A stretch of 64,000 bases of DNA, from contig NZ_JACXZT010000019.1 in NCBI RefSeq assembly GCF_014779595.1, positions 1,544,555-1,608,554 of the forward strand. The letters run 5' to 3'. Under the pieces are notes generated by a model that was not told where the DNA came from, ran no database searches, and worked only from the letters and a program-made list of their open reading frames with translations. Shown here piece after piece: positions 1 through 9,112 of the stretch (position 1 is its first letter; each line of letters opens with the position of its first letter). This stretch comes from Halomonas sp. ML-15. GTDB taxonomy: Bacteria > Pseudomonadota > Gammaproteobacteria > Pseudomonadales > Halomonadaceae. Made by a program: the position numbers and the translations under genes.

Positions 1-86
1 CCCGGCTAGGGGTGGGAGCGTCTCGCTGTTGCCGTGACCTCAAGGTTAACCCCTGAGTGTCGGCCAGCGCCCGGCGAGGAAGGCGT

Positions 87-114
87 ATTCTACTGAAACG
101 GCGCAGTTTGTCAA
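87..114 (-). promoter_or_regulatory. Strong sigma70 promoter, proximal of a tandem pair (rRNA-like)
   Basis: On the minus strand this reads TTGACA (109-114), a 16-base spacer and TAGAAT (87-92). A GC-rich discriminator follows (ACGCC...). A near-consensus -35 and -10 with a GC-rich discriminator is typical of stringently controlled rRNA and tRNA promoters. Transcription would run leftwards, out of the window. Confidence 0.75.
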
Positions 115-200
115 GCCGTGGCGCTCACTGCAGAACCGATTACGCCGATTCCCTAGAGCCACGCTCGTGCGTCTTGCGACGCGCCGTTCGAGCGAGGTGC

Positions 201-228
201 ATTCTACCGTTTCCGGCGGCCCTGTCAA
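201..228 (-). promoter_or_regulatory. Strong sigma70 promoter, distal of a tandem pair (rRNA-like)
   Basis: On the minus strand this reads TTGACA (223-228), a 16-base spacer and TAGAAT (201-206), again with a GC-rich start region. It has the same spacing and hexamers as the promoter 114 bp further left. Tandem P1/P2 promoters of this kind are a hallmark of rRNA operons. The downstream gene itself is not in the window. Confidence 0.75.
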
Positions 229-452
229 TCGCTTTTCCTATCGAATCGACAAGAAAAACCCAACAAAACCAAATGCTTGCATCTCTCTTCACCGCTACCA
301 ACGTATGCCCGTCGGCAGCAGCGGATGCGTACTTTAAGGGTTTCACCCCGGCCCCGCAAGACCCCAGCAGAGAAAAAGTTCAAGGCAAGGAGAGTGCGCC
401 AGCCAAAACCTTCCACAGCCGCCCGCCAGCAGAGGGTGTGGATAAACCGCCC

Positions 453-486
453 GAAAACAGCAACGCCCGCGCAGGGCGGGCGTTGC
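453..486 (-). terminator. Rho-independent terminator after pssA
   Basis: An 11-bp perfect GC-rich stem (460-470 with 476-486) has a 5-base loop. On the minus strand it is followed by TGTTTTC. It lies about 20 bases beyond the pssA stop codon and would separate pssA from the rRNA-like promoters. Confidence 0.8.
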
Positions 487-504
487 AGGCAGAACCGAAG
501 GGGC

Positions 505-1353
505 TCAGGCGTCAGGCGTGCCCCTCATCTTGCGCATGACTGCCAGGGCCGGCCCCGAGACCACATAGGCGCCGAACAGCAGCAGCAGCATTACCGACGG
601 CTGTACCGAGATCATGACAAAGCCAAGCACGACGGCCAGCAGCACCACGAACGGCACCGGTTTCTTGAAATCGATATCCTTGAAGCTGTGATAGCGAATA
701 TTGCTGACCATCAGCACCCCAGCGGCCGCCACTACCACTAGCATCAGCAGCTTGAACCCCACGGCGTCGGCATCGAAGCTGTGGAAGGTCCAGACGCTGG
801 CCGCCACGAAGGCTGCCGCCGATGGGCTCGGCAAGCCGATAAACCACTTCTTGTCGGTGCTGCCGATCTGCACGTTGAAGCGCGCCAGGCGCAGAGCGGC
901 GCAGGCCACGTAAAGGAAGGCCACCACCCAGCCGGTCTTGCCGATATCCTGGAGAATCCAGGTAAAGGCGACCAGCGCCGGAGCCACGCCGAACGACACC
1001 ATGTCGGAGAGGCTGTCGTATTCGGCGCCGAAGGCACTCTGGGTATTGGTCATGCGTGCCACCCGACCATCGAGGCCGTCGAGCACCATGGCGATGAAGA
1101 TCGCCACCGCAGCGGCGGTAAAGTCGCCGTTGATACCGGCCACTACGGCAAAGAACCCCGAAAACAGTGCCGAGGTGGTAAACAGGTTGGGCAGCAGATA
1201 GATGCCACGCCGGCGTACCTTCTTCCCATCCTCCACCGCTTCCTCGATGACTTCGGTCTCGCGCACGAAGGCCGAGGCGATGTCCTCGTCGGCCCGCGAT
1301 GAGGCTGCGTGTTCGGCTGGATCGTGCTTTGGCGTGCTCGGCTCTTGACTCAT
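505..1353 (-). CDS. pssA: CDP-diacylglycerol--serine O-phosphatidyltransferase
   Basis: PssA makes phosphatidylserine from CDP-diacylglycerol and serine in the inner membrane, the committed step to phosphatidylethanolamine. The 282-residue product carries the complete CDP-alcohol phosphotransferase signature: D92 and D95-G, A99-R100, G109, D113 and D117. About eight hydrophobic segments follow. A charged cytosolic N-terminus of about 50 residues precedes the first membrane segment, as in the multi-spanning (type II) PssA of many proteobacteria rather than the PLD-like enzyme of E. coli. The ATG at 1353 was chosen because GGAAAGAG lies just upstream; an in-frame extension back to 1557 would overlap ilvC. 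The gene follows ilvC on the same strand, the common ilvIHC-pssA order. A TAGAAT -10 at 1398-1403 suggests it also has its own promoter. Confidence 0.93.
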   Translation of the reverse strand: MSQEPSTPKHDPAEHAASSRADEDIASAFVRETEVIEEAVEDGKKVRRRGIYLLPNLFTTSALFSGFFAVVAGINGDFTAAAVAIFIAMVLDGLDGRVARMTNTQSAFGAEYDSLSDMVSFGVAPALVAFTWILQDIGKTGWVVAFLYVACAALRLARFNVQIGSTDKKWFIGLPSPSAAAFVAASVWTFHSFDADAVGFKLLMLVVVAAAGVLMVSNIRYHSFKDIDFKKPVPFVVLLAVVLGFVMISVQPSVMLLLLFGAYVVSGPALAVMRKMRGTPDA

Positions 1354-1464
1354 AAGTCTCTTTCCATTGCCCATAAAAGCGCCGTGGCGCCTTTGCCATT
1401 CTACACTCTGGCCTGAATTACGATAGCGACGGGGGGGCATCGCCAGGAACAAGGCCCCAGCAAC

Positions 1465-1494
1465 GACAAGGGCGCGGAGATCCGCGCCCTTGTC
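1465..1494 (-). terminator. Hairpin after ilvC (possible terminator)
   Basis: An almost perfect 30-base palindrome with 14-bp arms lies about 20 bases beyond the ilvC stop. It is very GC-rich and has no T-tract on the minus strand. It may be a pausing or mRNA-stabilising structure that uncouples ilvC from pssA rather than a classical intrinsic terminator. Confidence 0.5.
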
Positions 1495-1514
1495 AGCATC
1501 AACCTCCGGTTCGA

Positions 1515-2564
<1,050 letters not shown>

Positions 2565-2649
2565 TCAGCGTTGATGGCCACCTGCGCCGTCTAGCGCGGC
2601 GCTGGGAGTCGTCGAAACGATGACGACACCATAAGCCAGGCACGGCGTT

Positions 2650-2684
2650 GCGTAAAACGCTATATTTGCAATACCACATTGCAA
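2650..2684. promoter_or_regulatory. Putative IlvY operator and ilvC promoter
   Basis: TTGCAAT (2666-2672) and ATTGCAA (2678-2684) form a perfect inverted repeat with a 5-base gap. A second small palindrome (GCGT-aaa-ACGC, 2650-2660) is adjacent. On the minus strand the -10-like TATAGC (2659-2664) of ilvC sits beside them, with a poor -35 covered by the repeat. That arrangement fits a LysR-activated promoter. TTGCAA half-sites are what I recall for enterobacterial IlvY, so the assignment rests on position plus motif. Confidence 0.65.
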
Positions 2685-2700
2685 TAAGTGAAATGCTCAT

Positions 2701-3579
2701 ATGGACTTGCGCCCGCTCAAGCACTTCCTGGCCCTGGCCGACATGCTCCACTTCGGTCGCGCCAGCGATGCCTGCCATATCAGCCCGTCGACCCTGTCGC
2801 GCTCGATCCAGCAGCTCGAGGAGAACCTCGGCGCGCCGCTGTTCGAACGCGACAACCGCCACGTCGCGTTGACCCGGCAGGGACAGCTGTTTCAGCACTA
2901 TGCCCGCGATGCGCTGGAACAGTGGGAAGCAATACGCCACTCGCTGATGAGCGAATCCCGCGAACTGGCCGGCGAGATCAGCATCTACTGCTCGGTGACC
3001 GCCAGCTACAGCTTCCTCTACGCGCTGCTCAGCGAGTTCCGCCTGCGTCATCCACGCATCGAACTCAAGTTGCACACCGGCGACCCCGCCGAGTCGGTCG
3101 GACGGGTGCTGGCCGGCGAGGAGGACATGGCGATCACACCGCGGCCGCGCACCCTGCCCGAGGGCCTGGCTTTCAAGCCGATGACCACCTCGCCGCTGGT
3201 GTTTATCGCCCCCCGTGAAGACACCAGTTGGATGCCCAGTGCACCGCAGACGCCGAGTGCCGCCCAATGGGCAGGGGTCCCGATGATCCTCTCCGAGTCG
3301 GGGCTGGCCCGCGAGCACTGCGACACCTGGTTCAAGGCGCTCGGCGTCACGCCGCAGATTTATGCCCAGGTCGCCGGTAACGAGGCCATCGTCAGCATGG
3401 TCGGGCTGGGGTTCGGCGTCGGCGTGGTGCCCAAGATCGTGCTCGATAACAGCCCGCTCCACGACCGGGTCACGGTCCTGCCGGTCAAGCCCGAGCTGCC
3501 CCACTACGACGTTGGCCTGTGCGTCGCCAAGCGCCGCCTCAAGAGCCCACTCATCCGCGCGCTTTGGGCGGAGGTGTAG
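2701..3579 (+). CDS. ilvY: LysR-type activator IlvY
   Basis: This 292-residue LysR-family regulator has an N-terminal winged helix-turn-helix (about residues 3-62, FGRASDACHISPSTLSRSIQ) and a periplasmic-binding-like effector domain. It is divergent from ilvC, as in enterobacteria, where IlvY senses acetolactate or acetohydroxybutyrate and activates ilvC. There is no clear Shine-Dalgarno before the ATG, which is common for autoregulated LysR genes. The gene interrupts what is elsewhere a contiguous ilvI-ilvH-ilvC-pssA run and is convergent with ilvH. Confidence 0.92.
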   Translation: MDLRPLKHFLALADMLHFGRASDACHISPSTLSRSIQQLEENLGAPLFERDNRHVALTRQGQLFQHYARDALEQWEAIRHSLMSESRELAGEISIYCSVTASYSFLYALLSEFRLRHPRIELKLHTGDPAESVGRVLAGEEDMAITPRPRTLPEGLAFKPMTTSPLVFIAPREDTSWMPSAPQTPSAAQWAGVPMILSESGLAREHCDTWFKALGVTPQIYAQVAGNEAIVSMVGLGFGVGVVPKIVLDNSPLHDRVTVLPVKPELPHYDVGLCVAKRRLKSPLIRALWAEV

Positions 3580-3591
3580 AGAGGGCCTACG

Positions 3592-3616
3592 AAAAAGCCG
3601 CCCCGGAGGGCGGCTT
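3592..3616 (-). terminator. Rho-independent terminator of ilvIH (shared with ilvY)
   Basis: A 9-bp stem (3595-3603 with 3608-3616) has a 4-base loop. Read leftwards it ends in GGCGGCTTTTTC, giving a U-tract for the ilvIH transcript. It lies between the convergent ilvY and ilvH stop codons and may also stop ilvY transcription, though less strongly. Confidence 0.8.
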
Positions 3617-3637
3617 GATAGGCTGGCAGAGGTTGGG

Positions 3638-4129
3638 TTAAAGGCTGAGCACCTTATCGCCACGGGCTATCCCCGACACCCCGGTGCGCGCCACCTCGAG
3701 AATACCCACCGGCGCCATGGCCTGCAGGAAGGCATCCAGCTTGCCGGCGTCACCGGTGATCTGCACGGTGTAGAGACTCGGCGTCACGTCGACGATCTGC
3801 GCGCGGAAGATGTCGGCGGTGCGCTTGACCTCGTCCCGCGCTGCGCCCAGCGCCTTGACCTTGACCATCATCAGCTCACGCTCGATGTGGTTGCCCTCGG
3901 TCAGATCGACCAGCTTGACCACGTCGATCAGCTTGTTGAGGTGCTTGGTGATCTGCTCGATCACTCGGTCATCTCCAACTGTCGTCACCGTCAACCGCGA
4001 CAGGGTCGGGTCTTCGGTAGGCGCCACGTTGAGCGTCTCGATGTTGTAGTTACGCTGGGCGAACAGCCCCACCACGCGGGACAGCGCGCCGGGCTCGTTT
4101 TCCATCAGGATCGAAATGATATGGCGCAT
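3638..4129 (-). CDS. ilvH: Acetolactate synthase III small (regulatory) subunit
   Basis: IlvH is the valine-binding regulatory subunit of acetohydroxyacid synthase. Its 163 residues match the IlvH length. The N-terminal ACT domain starts at residue 2 (RHIISILMENEPGALSRVVG), with the conserved N-E-PGALSRV loop that binds valine. The C-terminal small-subunit domain follows (about 85-160). Its start codon overlaps the ilvI stop (TGATG), so the two subunits are translationally coupled. Confidence 0.96.
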   Translation of the reverse strand: MRHIISILMENEPGALSRVVGLFAQRNYNIETLNVAPTEDPTLSRLTVTTVGDDRVIEQITKHLNKLIDVVKLVDLTEGNHIERELMMVKVKALGAARDEVKRTADIFRAQIVDVTPSLYTVQITGDAGKLDAFLQAMAPVGILEVARTGVSGIARGDKVLSL

Positions 4130-5853
4130 CAGGTCCGCTCCGTCTTCGAAAGCAGCATGTCACGCATGGCGCCCAAGGGCACCTGCATCGGATAAACGTG
4201 CTCGCGCGGGTCGACATAAATGTCGAGGAACACCAGCTCGTTGTTGTCGGCGAAGGCCCGCTCGAGAGCGGGTTCGAGATCCTCGTGACGCTCTACCTTG
4301 ATGGCGGTGAAACCATAGGCTTCGATCAGCTTCTGGAAGTCGGGCAGCGACTCCATGTAGGAGTGCGCATGGCGCGACTTGTAGTTGAGGTCCTGCCACT
4401 GGCGCACCATGCCGAGTGAGCCGTTGTTGAGATTGACGATCTTGACGCCAATCCCGTACTGCTTACAGGTCGACAGCTCCTGCATCATCATCTGGAAGCT
4501 GCCCTCCCCGGTGATGCAGACCACATCGTCCTGCGGGTAGCTCTTCTTGATGCCCATGGCCGCCGGAAAACCGAAGCCCATGGTGCCGAGCCCACCCGAG
4601 GTGATGAACCGGTTGGGTTTGTCGAAGTGGTAGTACTGGGCGGCAAACATCTGATGCTGGCCGACGTCGGTGGTCACGAAGGCCTCGCCGCGGGTGATCT
4701 TGCACACCGCCTCGATGACCTCCTGCGGCTTGAGCGCCTCGCCGGGCTCGGAGGGCTCATAGAGCTTGCCGCGGCGTTCATCGCGCCAGCTATCGATCTT
4801 CTGCCACCACTCGCCGAGAGCATCGGGATGGGCGATCTCCTTGCCCTGAACCAGGCTGATCATCTCGTTGATCACGCTGGCCGCCGGCCCGACGATGGGC
4901 ACATCGGCACGCACCGTCTTGGATACCGAGCTGGGGTCGATGTCGACATGCACGATCTTGGCGGTGGGGCAGAACTTGGAGGTGTTGTTGGTGACCCGGT
5001 CATCGAAGCGCGCGCCGATGGCGATCACCAGGTCGGCATGGTGCATGGCCATGTTCGACTCATAGGAGCCGTGCATGCCCAGCCAGCCGAGGCACTGAGC
5101 ATCGCTCTGCGGGTAGGCGCCGATGCCCATCAGGGTGGTGGTGATCGGGAAACCGAGCTGCTTGACCAGATCGGTCAATCCCTCGCAGGCGCGGCCGGTT
5201 ATCACCCCGCCGCCGGTGTAGAACACCGGCCGCTTGGCCTTGAGCATCAGCTCCACGGCTTTCTTGATCTGACCGGTATGGCCGCGGGTCACCGGGTTGT
5301 AGGAGCGCATCTTGACCTTTTTCGGGTAGACGTACTCATAGCGCTCGGTGGGCGCGGTCATGTCCTTGGGAATATCCACCACCACCGGGCCGGGCCGGCC
5401 AGTAGCGGCCAAATAGTAGGCCTTCTTGAGGACTTCCGGAATCTCGGACGGGTGCTTGATCGAGAAGCTATGTTTCACGATCGGGCGGGTCACGCCGATG
5501 ATGTCGGTTTCCTGGAAGGCGTCATCGCCGATCAGGTGGCTCATCACCTGACCGCACAGCACCACCATGGGAATCGAGTCCATGTAGGCGGTGGCGATAC
5601 CGGTCACAGCATTGGTCGCGCCGGGACCTGAGGTCACCAGCACGGTGCCGGGCTTGCCGGAGGCCCGGGCATAACCGTCGGCGGCGTGGGTCGCCGCCTG
5701 CTCATGGCGAACCAGGATGTGCTTGACCTTGTCCTGGCGGAACAGCGCATCGTAGATATGCAGCGCTGCGCCACCGGGGTAACCATAGATATATTCAACG
5801 CCCTCATCCTGCAGGAAGCGGGCGATCATGTCGGCGCCGGAAAGCAGTTCCAC
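4129..5853 (-). CDS. ilvI: Acetolactate synthase III large (catalytic) subunit
   Basis: This ThDP- and FAD-dependent enzyme condenses two pyruvates to acetolactate, or pyruvate and 2-oxobutyrate to acetohydroxybutyrate. The GTG start at 5853 gives a 574-residue protein, exactly the usual IlvI size, and follows AGGGGAG by eight bases; a longer reading frame upstream has no support. Visible features are the YGYPGGAALHIYDAL segment, the catalytic glutamate in RHEQAATHAADGYARASG, and the ThDP/Mg motif from GEGSFQMM to NNGSLGMVRQWQ. The enzyme acts with IlvH, encoded immediately downstream. The long leader upstream suggests post-initiation control. Confidence 0.96.
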   Translation of the reverse strand: MELLSGADMIARFLQDEGVEYIYGYPGGAALHIYDALFRQDKVKHILVRHEQAATHAADGYARASGKPGTVLVTSGPGATNAVTGIATAYMDSIPMVVLCGQVMSHLIGDDAFQETDIIGVTRPIVKHSFSIKHPSEIPEVLKKAYYLAATGRPGPVVVDIPKDMTAPTERYEYVYPKKVKMRSYNPVTRGHTGQIKKAVELMLKAKRPVFYTGGGVITGRACEGLTDLVKQLGFPITTTLMGIGAYPQSDAQCLGWLGMHGSYESNMAMHHADLVIAIGARFDDRVTNNTSKFCPTAKIVHVDIDPSSVSKTVRADVPIVGPAASVINEMISLVQGKEIAHPDALGEWWQKIDSWRDERRGKLYEPSEPGEALKPQEVIEAVCKITRGEAFVTTDVGQHQMFAAQYYHFDKPNRFITSGGLGTMGFGFPAAMGIKKSYPQDDVVCITGEGSFQMMMQELSTCKQYGIGVKIVNLNNGSLGMVRQWQDLNYKSRHAHSYMESLPDFQKLIEAYGFTAIKVERHEDLEPALERAFADNNELVFLDIYVDPREHVYPMQVPLGAMRDMLLSKTERT

Positions 5854-5995
5854 GTGTATTTCTCCCCTGGAGGTCTCGAGTGCGATCCATGTCCCAGTGC
5901 GGGTCATGGGGTCGAGTGCGACGGTACGTCGCTGCCGGCAGTGCCGGCACCTGATGCCAAACCCTGGCTAATGAGCCCTGTTGGGGCCTGCACTC

Positions 5996-6028
5996 TCATT
6001 CAGGAACACCAACGCATGCAACATGCAT
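5996..6028 (-). CDS. Possible ilv leader peptide (10 codons, three valines)
   Basis: The minus-strand mini-ORF reads MHVACVGVPE and stops. It is preceded seven bases upstream by AAGGA, and three of its ten codons are GTT (valine). Attenuated ilv operons of gammaproteobacteria carry leader peptides rich in valine, leucine or isoleucine. This one is short, its valines are not in a run, and I do not see a textbook U-tract terminator after it, so the call is tentative. Confidence 0.3.
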   Translation of the reverse strand: MHVACVGVPE

Positions 6029-6274
6029 CGGCGGTTCCTTTTCACGGCGGTTTGCCGTGTCGGGGGCGTTGGCCAGACCGAGCGGTTAGCTCGGGCCGGA
6101 AATCCTTCGGCGGGTAGAGGCCATTCGGCCTACCCTTCGCGCGGTGAGTGGGGGTTGCCCGTATGGTCCGCGCCCGCAATCAGGAACCGCAAGAGTCCAA
6201 TAGCCCCGCAGCGCTGTCAACCGGGAAACCGCCTCTGGTAGCCCAAGGTCGATAAAACGGCAAGGCGCGGACAT

Positions 6275-6305
6275 TAAAAAACCCGTCTCGACCAGCGAGA
6301 CGGGT
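6275..6305 (-). terminator. Rho-independent terminator of clpB
   Basis: A 10-bp perfect stem (6281-6290 with 6296-6305) has a 5-base loop and is followed on the minus strand by TTTTTT. It lies about 45 bases beyond the clpB stop codon. Confidence 0.9.
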
Positions 6306-6351
6306 GAACGAGGTCGGACGCGACCGTGTTAATCAATTATCGGCAGACGCC

Positions 6352-8946
6352 TTATTTACTGAAGTGTAGCTGGCCGTCGACGGCGCTGACCTTGATCACG
6401 TCGCCGGGCACGAACCTGCCGCTGAGCAGGTCCTGGGCCAGCGGATTCTCGAGCCGGCTCTGAATCGCGCGCTTGAGCGGCCGCGCCCCGTAGACCGGAT
6501 CGAAACCCACCACTGCCAGCTGGGCCATGGCATCGTCGCTGACCTCGAGCCCTAGCTCGTGCTCGGCGAGTCGGCCGCGCAGCCGCTCGAGCTGGATGCC
6601 GGCGATGGCCTGGATCTGCTCCTGGCCAAGGGCATGGAACACCACCACCTCGTCGATGCGGTTGATCAGCTCGGGGCGGAAGTGGTCGGCGACCACCGCC
6701 ATCACCATCTCCTTCATATGCGCATAGCCCTGCTCGCTGTCGTCTTCACTGGCGCCCATGCGCTGGATGATGTCCGAGCCCATGTTGGAGGTCATCACGA
6801 TCACGGTGTTGCGAAAGTCCACGGTGCGCCCCTGGCCATCGGTGAGGCGGCCATCCTCGAGCACCTGCAGCAGGATGTTGAACACATCGGCGTGGGCCTT
6901 CTCCACCTCGTCGAGCAGCAGCACCGAATAGGGCTTGCGACGCACCGCCTCGGTCAGGTAGCCGCCCTCTTCGTAGCCGACATAGCCGGGAGGGGCGCCG
7001 ATCAAGCGCGCCACCGAGTGTTTCTCCATAAACTCCGACATGTCGATGCGCACCATCGCCTCTTCGGTGTCGAACAGGAAATTGGCCAGCGACTTGCACA
7101 GTTCGGTCTTGCCGACCCCGGTGGGGCCGAGGAACAGGAAGGAGCCGTTGGGTCGGTTGGGGTCGGCCAGCCCGGCCCGCGAACGGCGTACGGCGTTGGC
7201 CACCGCGGTGACCGCCTCATCCTGGCCGATCACCCGCTGGTGCAGCGCCTCTTCCATGCGCAGCAGCTTGTCGCGCTCACCCTCGAGCATCTTGGCCACC
7301 GGGATGCCGGTCCAGCGCGACACCACCTCGGCGACCTCCTCCTCGGTGACGTTGGAGCGCAGCAGTTGGTGAGTCGAGGTATCCGCCCCGCCCGCTTCGC
7401 TCTCGGCAATCTTGCGTTCGAGATCGGGAATCACCCCGTACTGCAGCTCGGACATCTTGCCCAGGTCGCCCTGACGCTTGGCGGCATCGAGCTCGACCCG
7501 CGCCTTGTCCAGGGCGTCCTTGTACTGCGCCGCGCCCTCGATGCTGGCCTTCTCGGACTTCCACACCTCTTCCAGGTCGGCGTACTCCCGCGCCAGCTCA
7601 TCGATCTGCGCTTCGAGGGTCTCGAGACGCTTCTTGGACGCCTCGTCGGTCTCCTTCTTGAGGTGTTCGCGCTCCATCTTGAGCTGAATCAGCCGGCGGT
7701 CGAGGCGGTCCATCTCCTCGGGCTTGGAGTCGAGCTCCATGCGAATCCGCGACGACGCCTCGTCGATCAGGTCGATGGCCTTGTCGGGCAGCTGACGGTC
7801 GGTGATATAGCGCGCCGAGAGCCGCGCCGCGGCGATGATCGCCGAGTCGGTGATATTGAGGCGGTGGTGCACCTCGTAACGCTCCTTGAGGCCACGCAGG
7901 ATGGCGATGGTGTCCTCTTCGGAGGGCTCGTCGACCAGCACTTTCTGGAAGCGCCGCTCGAGGGCAGCATCCTTCTCGATGTACTTGCGGTACTCGTCGA
8001 GGGTGGTAGCACCCACGCAGTGCAGCTCACCGCGGGCCAGCGCCGGCTTGAGCATATTGCCGGCGTCCATGGCGCCCTCGGCCTTGCCGGCGCCGACCAT
8101 GGTGTGCAGCTCGTCAATGAACAGGATCACCCGCCCCTCTTCCTGAGCCAACTCGTTGAGCACCGCTTTCAAGCGCTCTTCGAACTCGCCGCGGAACTTG
8201 GCCCCGGCCAGCAGCGAGCCCATATCCAGCGACAGCACCCGCTTGTCCTTGAGGCCTTCGGGTACTTCGCCGTCGACGATACGATTGGCCAGTCCCTCGA
8301 CGATGGCTGTCTTGCCCACCCCCGGCTCGCCAATCAGCACCGGGTTATTCTTGGTGCGCCGCTGCAGCACCTGGATGGTACGGCGGATTTCATCGTCGCG
8401 ACCGATCACCGGGTCGAGCTTGCCCTCGGCGGCCCGTGCGGTCAGGTCGAGGGTGTACTTGTTGAGCGCCTCGCGATTGTCCTCGGCGTTGGCGTCATCG
8501 ACGCGCTGGCCGCCGCGCAGGCTGTCGATGGCGGCTTCCACCGCCTTGCGGGTCAGGCCGGCCTGGGTCAGCGTCTTGGCCAGCGCGCCACCCATCTCCA
8601 GCGCCGCCAACAGCACCAGCTCGCTGGCCACGAACTGGTCACCACGCTTCTGCGCTTCACGGTCGGCGAGATTGAATAGCCGTACGAAATCCCGCGACGG
8701 CTGAACTTCGCCATCGAACTGGCCGACCTTGGGCAGGTCATCGACATGCTGTACCAGCCCAGCACGCAGACGGCCGCTATCGCCGCCGGCCTGCTGCACC
8801 AGTCCCTTGATGCCGCTGTCGCGGGCGTCTAATAGCGCCAGCAGCAGATGGCCGGGATCGAGCTGGTTGTGGCCGCGGCCCACCGCCAGCGATTGGGCAT
8901 CGGCCACAGCGCTCTGCAGCTTGCCGGTGAATTTATCGGGTCGCAT
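6352..8946 (-). CDS. clpB: ATP-dependent disaggregase ClpB
   Basis: ClpB is the hexameric AAA+ chaperone that pulls polypeptides out of aggregates together with DnaK. The 864-residue product has the N-terminal Clp-N domain (about 1-145), a first AAA+ module with Walker A GEPGVGKT, a middle coiled-coil domain rich in Glu, Lys and Arg (about 410-530), and a second AAA+ module with Walker A GPTGVGKT. The ATG at 8946 was chosen because it follows GGAGGAAG and starts the family sequence [11 protein letters not shown]; a longer reading frame upstream has no support. A sigma32-like promoter and a leader hairpin lie upstream, consistent with heat-shock control. The order rluD-pgeF-clpB is conserved in gammaproteobacteria. 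Confidence 0.97.
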   Translation of the reverse strand: MRPDKFTGKLQSAVADAQSLAVGRGHNQLDPGHLLLALLDARDSGIKGLVQQAGGDSGRLRAGLVQHVDDLPKVGQFDGEVQPSRDFVRLFNLADREAQKRGDQFVASELVLLAALEMGGALAKTLTQAGLTRKAVEAAIDSLRGGQRVDDANAEDNREALNKYTLDLTARAAEGKLDPVIGRDDEIRRTIQVLQRRTKNNPVLIGEPGVGKTAIVEGLANRIVDGEVPEGLKDKRVLSLDMGSLLAGAKFRGEFEERLKAVLNELAQEEGRVILFIDELHTMVGAGKAEGAMDAGNMLKPALARGELHCVGATTLDEYRKYIEKDAALERRFQKVLVDEPSEEDTIAILRGLKERYEVHHRLNITDSAIIAAARLSARYITDRQLPDKAIDLIDEASSRIRMELDSKPEEMDRLDRRLIQLKMEREHLKKETDEASKKRLETLEAQIDELAREYADLEEVWKSEKASIEGAAQYKDALDKARVELDAAKRQGDLGKMSELQYGVIPDLERKIAESEAGGADTSTHQLLRSNVTEEEVAEVVSRWTGIPVAKMLEGERDKLLRMEEALHQRVIGQDEAVTAVANAVRRSRAGLADPNRPNGSFLFLGPTGVGKTELCKSLANFLFDTEEAMVRIDMSEFMEKHSVARLIGAPPGYVGYEEGGYLTEAVRRKPYSVLLLDEVEKAHADVFNILLQVLEDGRLTDGQGRTVDFRNTVIVMTSNMGSDIIQRMGASEDDSEQGYAHMKEMVMAVVADHFRPELINRIDEVVVFHALGQEQIQAIAGIQLERLRGRLAEHELGLEVSDDAMAQLAVVGFDPVYGARPLKRAIQSRLENPLAQDLLSGRFVPGDVIKVSAVDGQLHFSK

Positions 8947-8968
8947 CGTATCTTCCTCCATTGGGGTG

Positions 8969-8990
8969 GCGGTGCGTTCGGACGCACCGC
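8969..8990 (-). promoter_or_regulatory. Hairpin in the clpB 5' leader
   Basis: A 9-bp perfect stem (8969-8977 with 8982-8990) has a 4-base loop. It sits 23 bases upstream of the clpB start codon and downstream of the sigma32-type promoter. It does not cover the Shine-Dalgarno, so a role in mRNA stability is as likely as thermosensing. Confidence 0.45.
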
Positions 8991-9021
8991 TTGGCCCAGT
9001 CAATAACGTCTTGACATGATC

Positions 9022-9049
9022 AATGGAGTCAGCAGAGGCCGCTTTCAAG
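9022..9049 (-). promoter_or_regulatory. Heat-shock (sigma32) promoter of clpB
   Basis: On the minus strand CTTGAAA (9043-9049), a 14-base spacer and CTCCATT (9022-9028) match the sigma32 consensus CTTGAAA-N13-15-CCCCAT with one mismatch. It lies about 75 bases upstream of the clpB start, as expected for a class I heat-shock gene. Confidence 0.8.
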
Positions 9050-9051
9050 TC

Positions 9052-9094
9052 GGCGACGTGGAAAGCTCACGTCGCCTTGATGTGGATCAAGGCG
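9052..9094 (-). other. Two overlapping hairpins between pgeF and clpB
   Basis: Stem A pairs GGCGACGTG (9052-9060) with CACGTCGCC (9068-9076). Stem B pairs CGCCTTGAT (9073-9081) with ATCAAGGCG (9086-9094). They share four bases and cannot form together fully. They lie just beyond the pgeF stop and upstream of the clpB promoter, so they may end or process the rluD-pgeF transcript. There is no T-tract. Confidence 0.5.
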
Positions 9095-9112
9095 AGTGGC
9101 GGGGTATTGCCA

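Larger units (their letters stand above)
1..459. other. Non-coding upstream region of a leftward stable-RNA operon
   Basis: I see no credible gene here. The stretch holds two tandem sigma70 promoters, both on the minus strand and both pointing off the left edge of the window. Between the promoters and upstream of them are A- and T-rich patches around 240-290 that could act as UP or Fis sites. No mature rRNA or tRNA sequence is recognisable in bases 1-86, so the transcribed gene lies outside the window. Confidence 0.6.
5854..6351 (-). other. Long ilvIH leader region and clpB terminator; no full gene
   Basis: Between ilvI and clpB, both minus strand, nearly 500 bases carry no conventional gene. 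From right to left they hold the clpB terminator (6275-6305), a TTGACA box (6215-6220) with only a weak -10, a hairpin (6113-6136, GGTAG/CTACC and GGCC/GGCC arms), a possible 10-codon leader peptide (5996-6028) and further GC-rich hairpins before ilvI. The length and structure fit an attenuated 5' leader for ilvIH. Confidence 0.5.

Noticed and set aside
6559-8679. 706-codon open frame on the plus strand
   Set aside because: It lies entirely antisense to clpB, with composition typical of a GC-rich shadow frame and no domain or ribosome-binding site.
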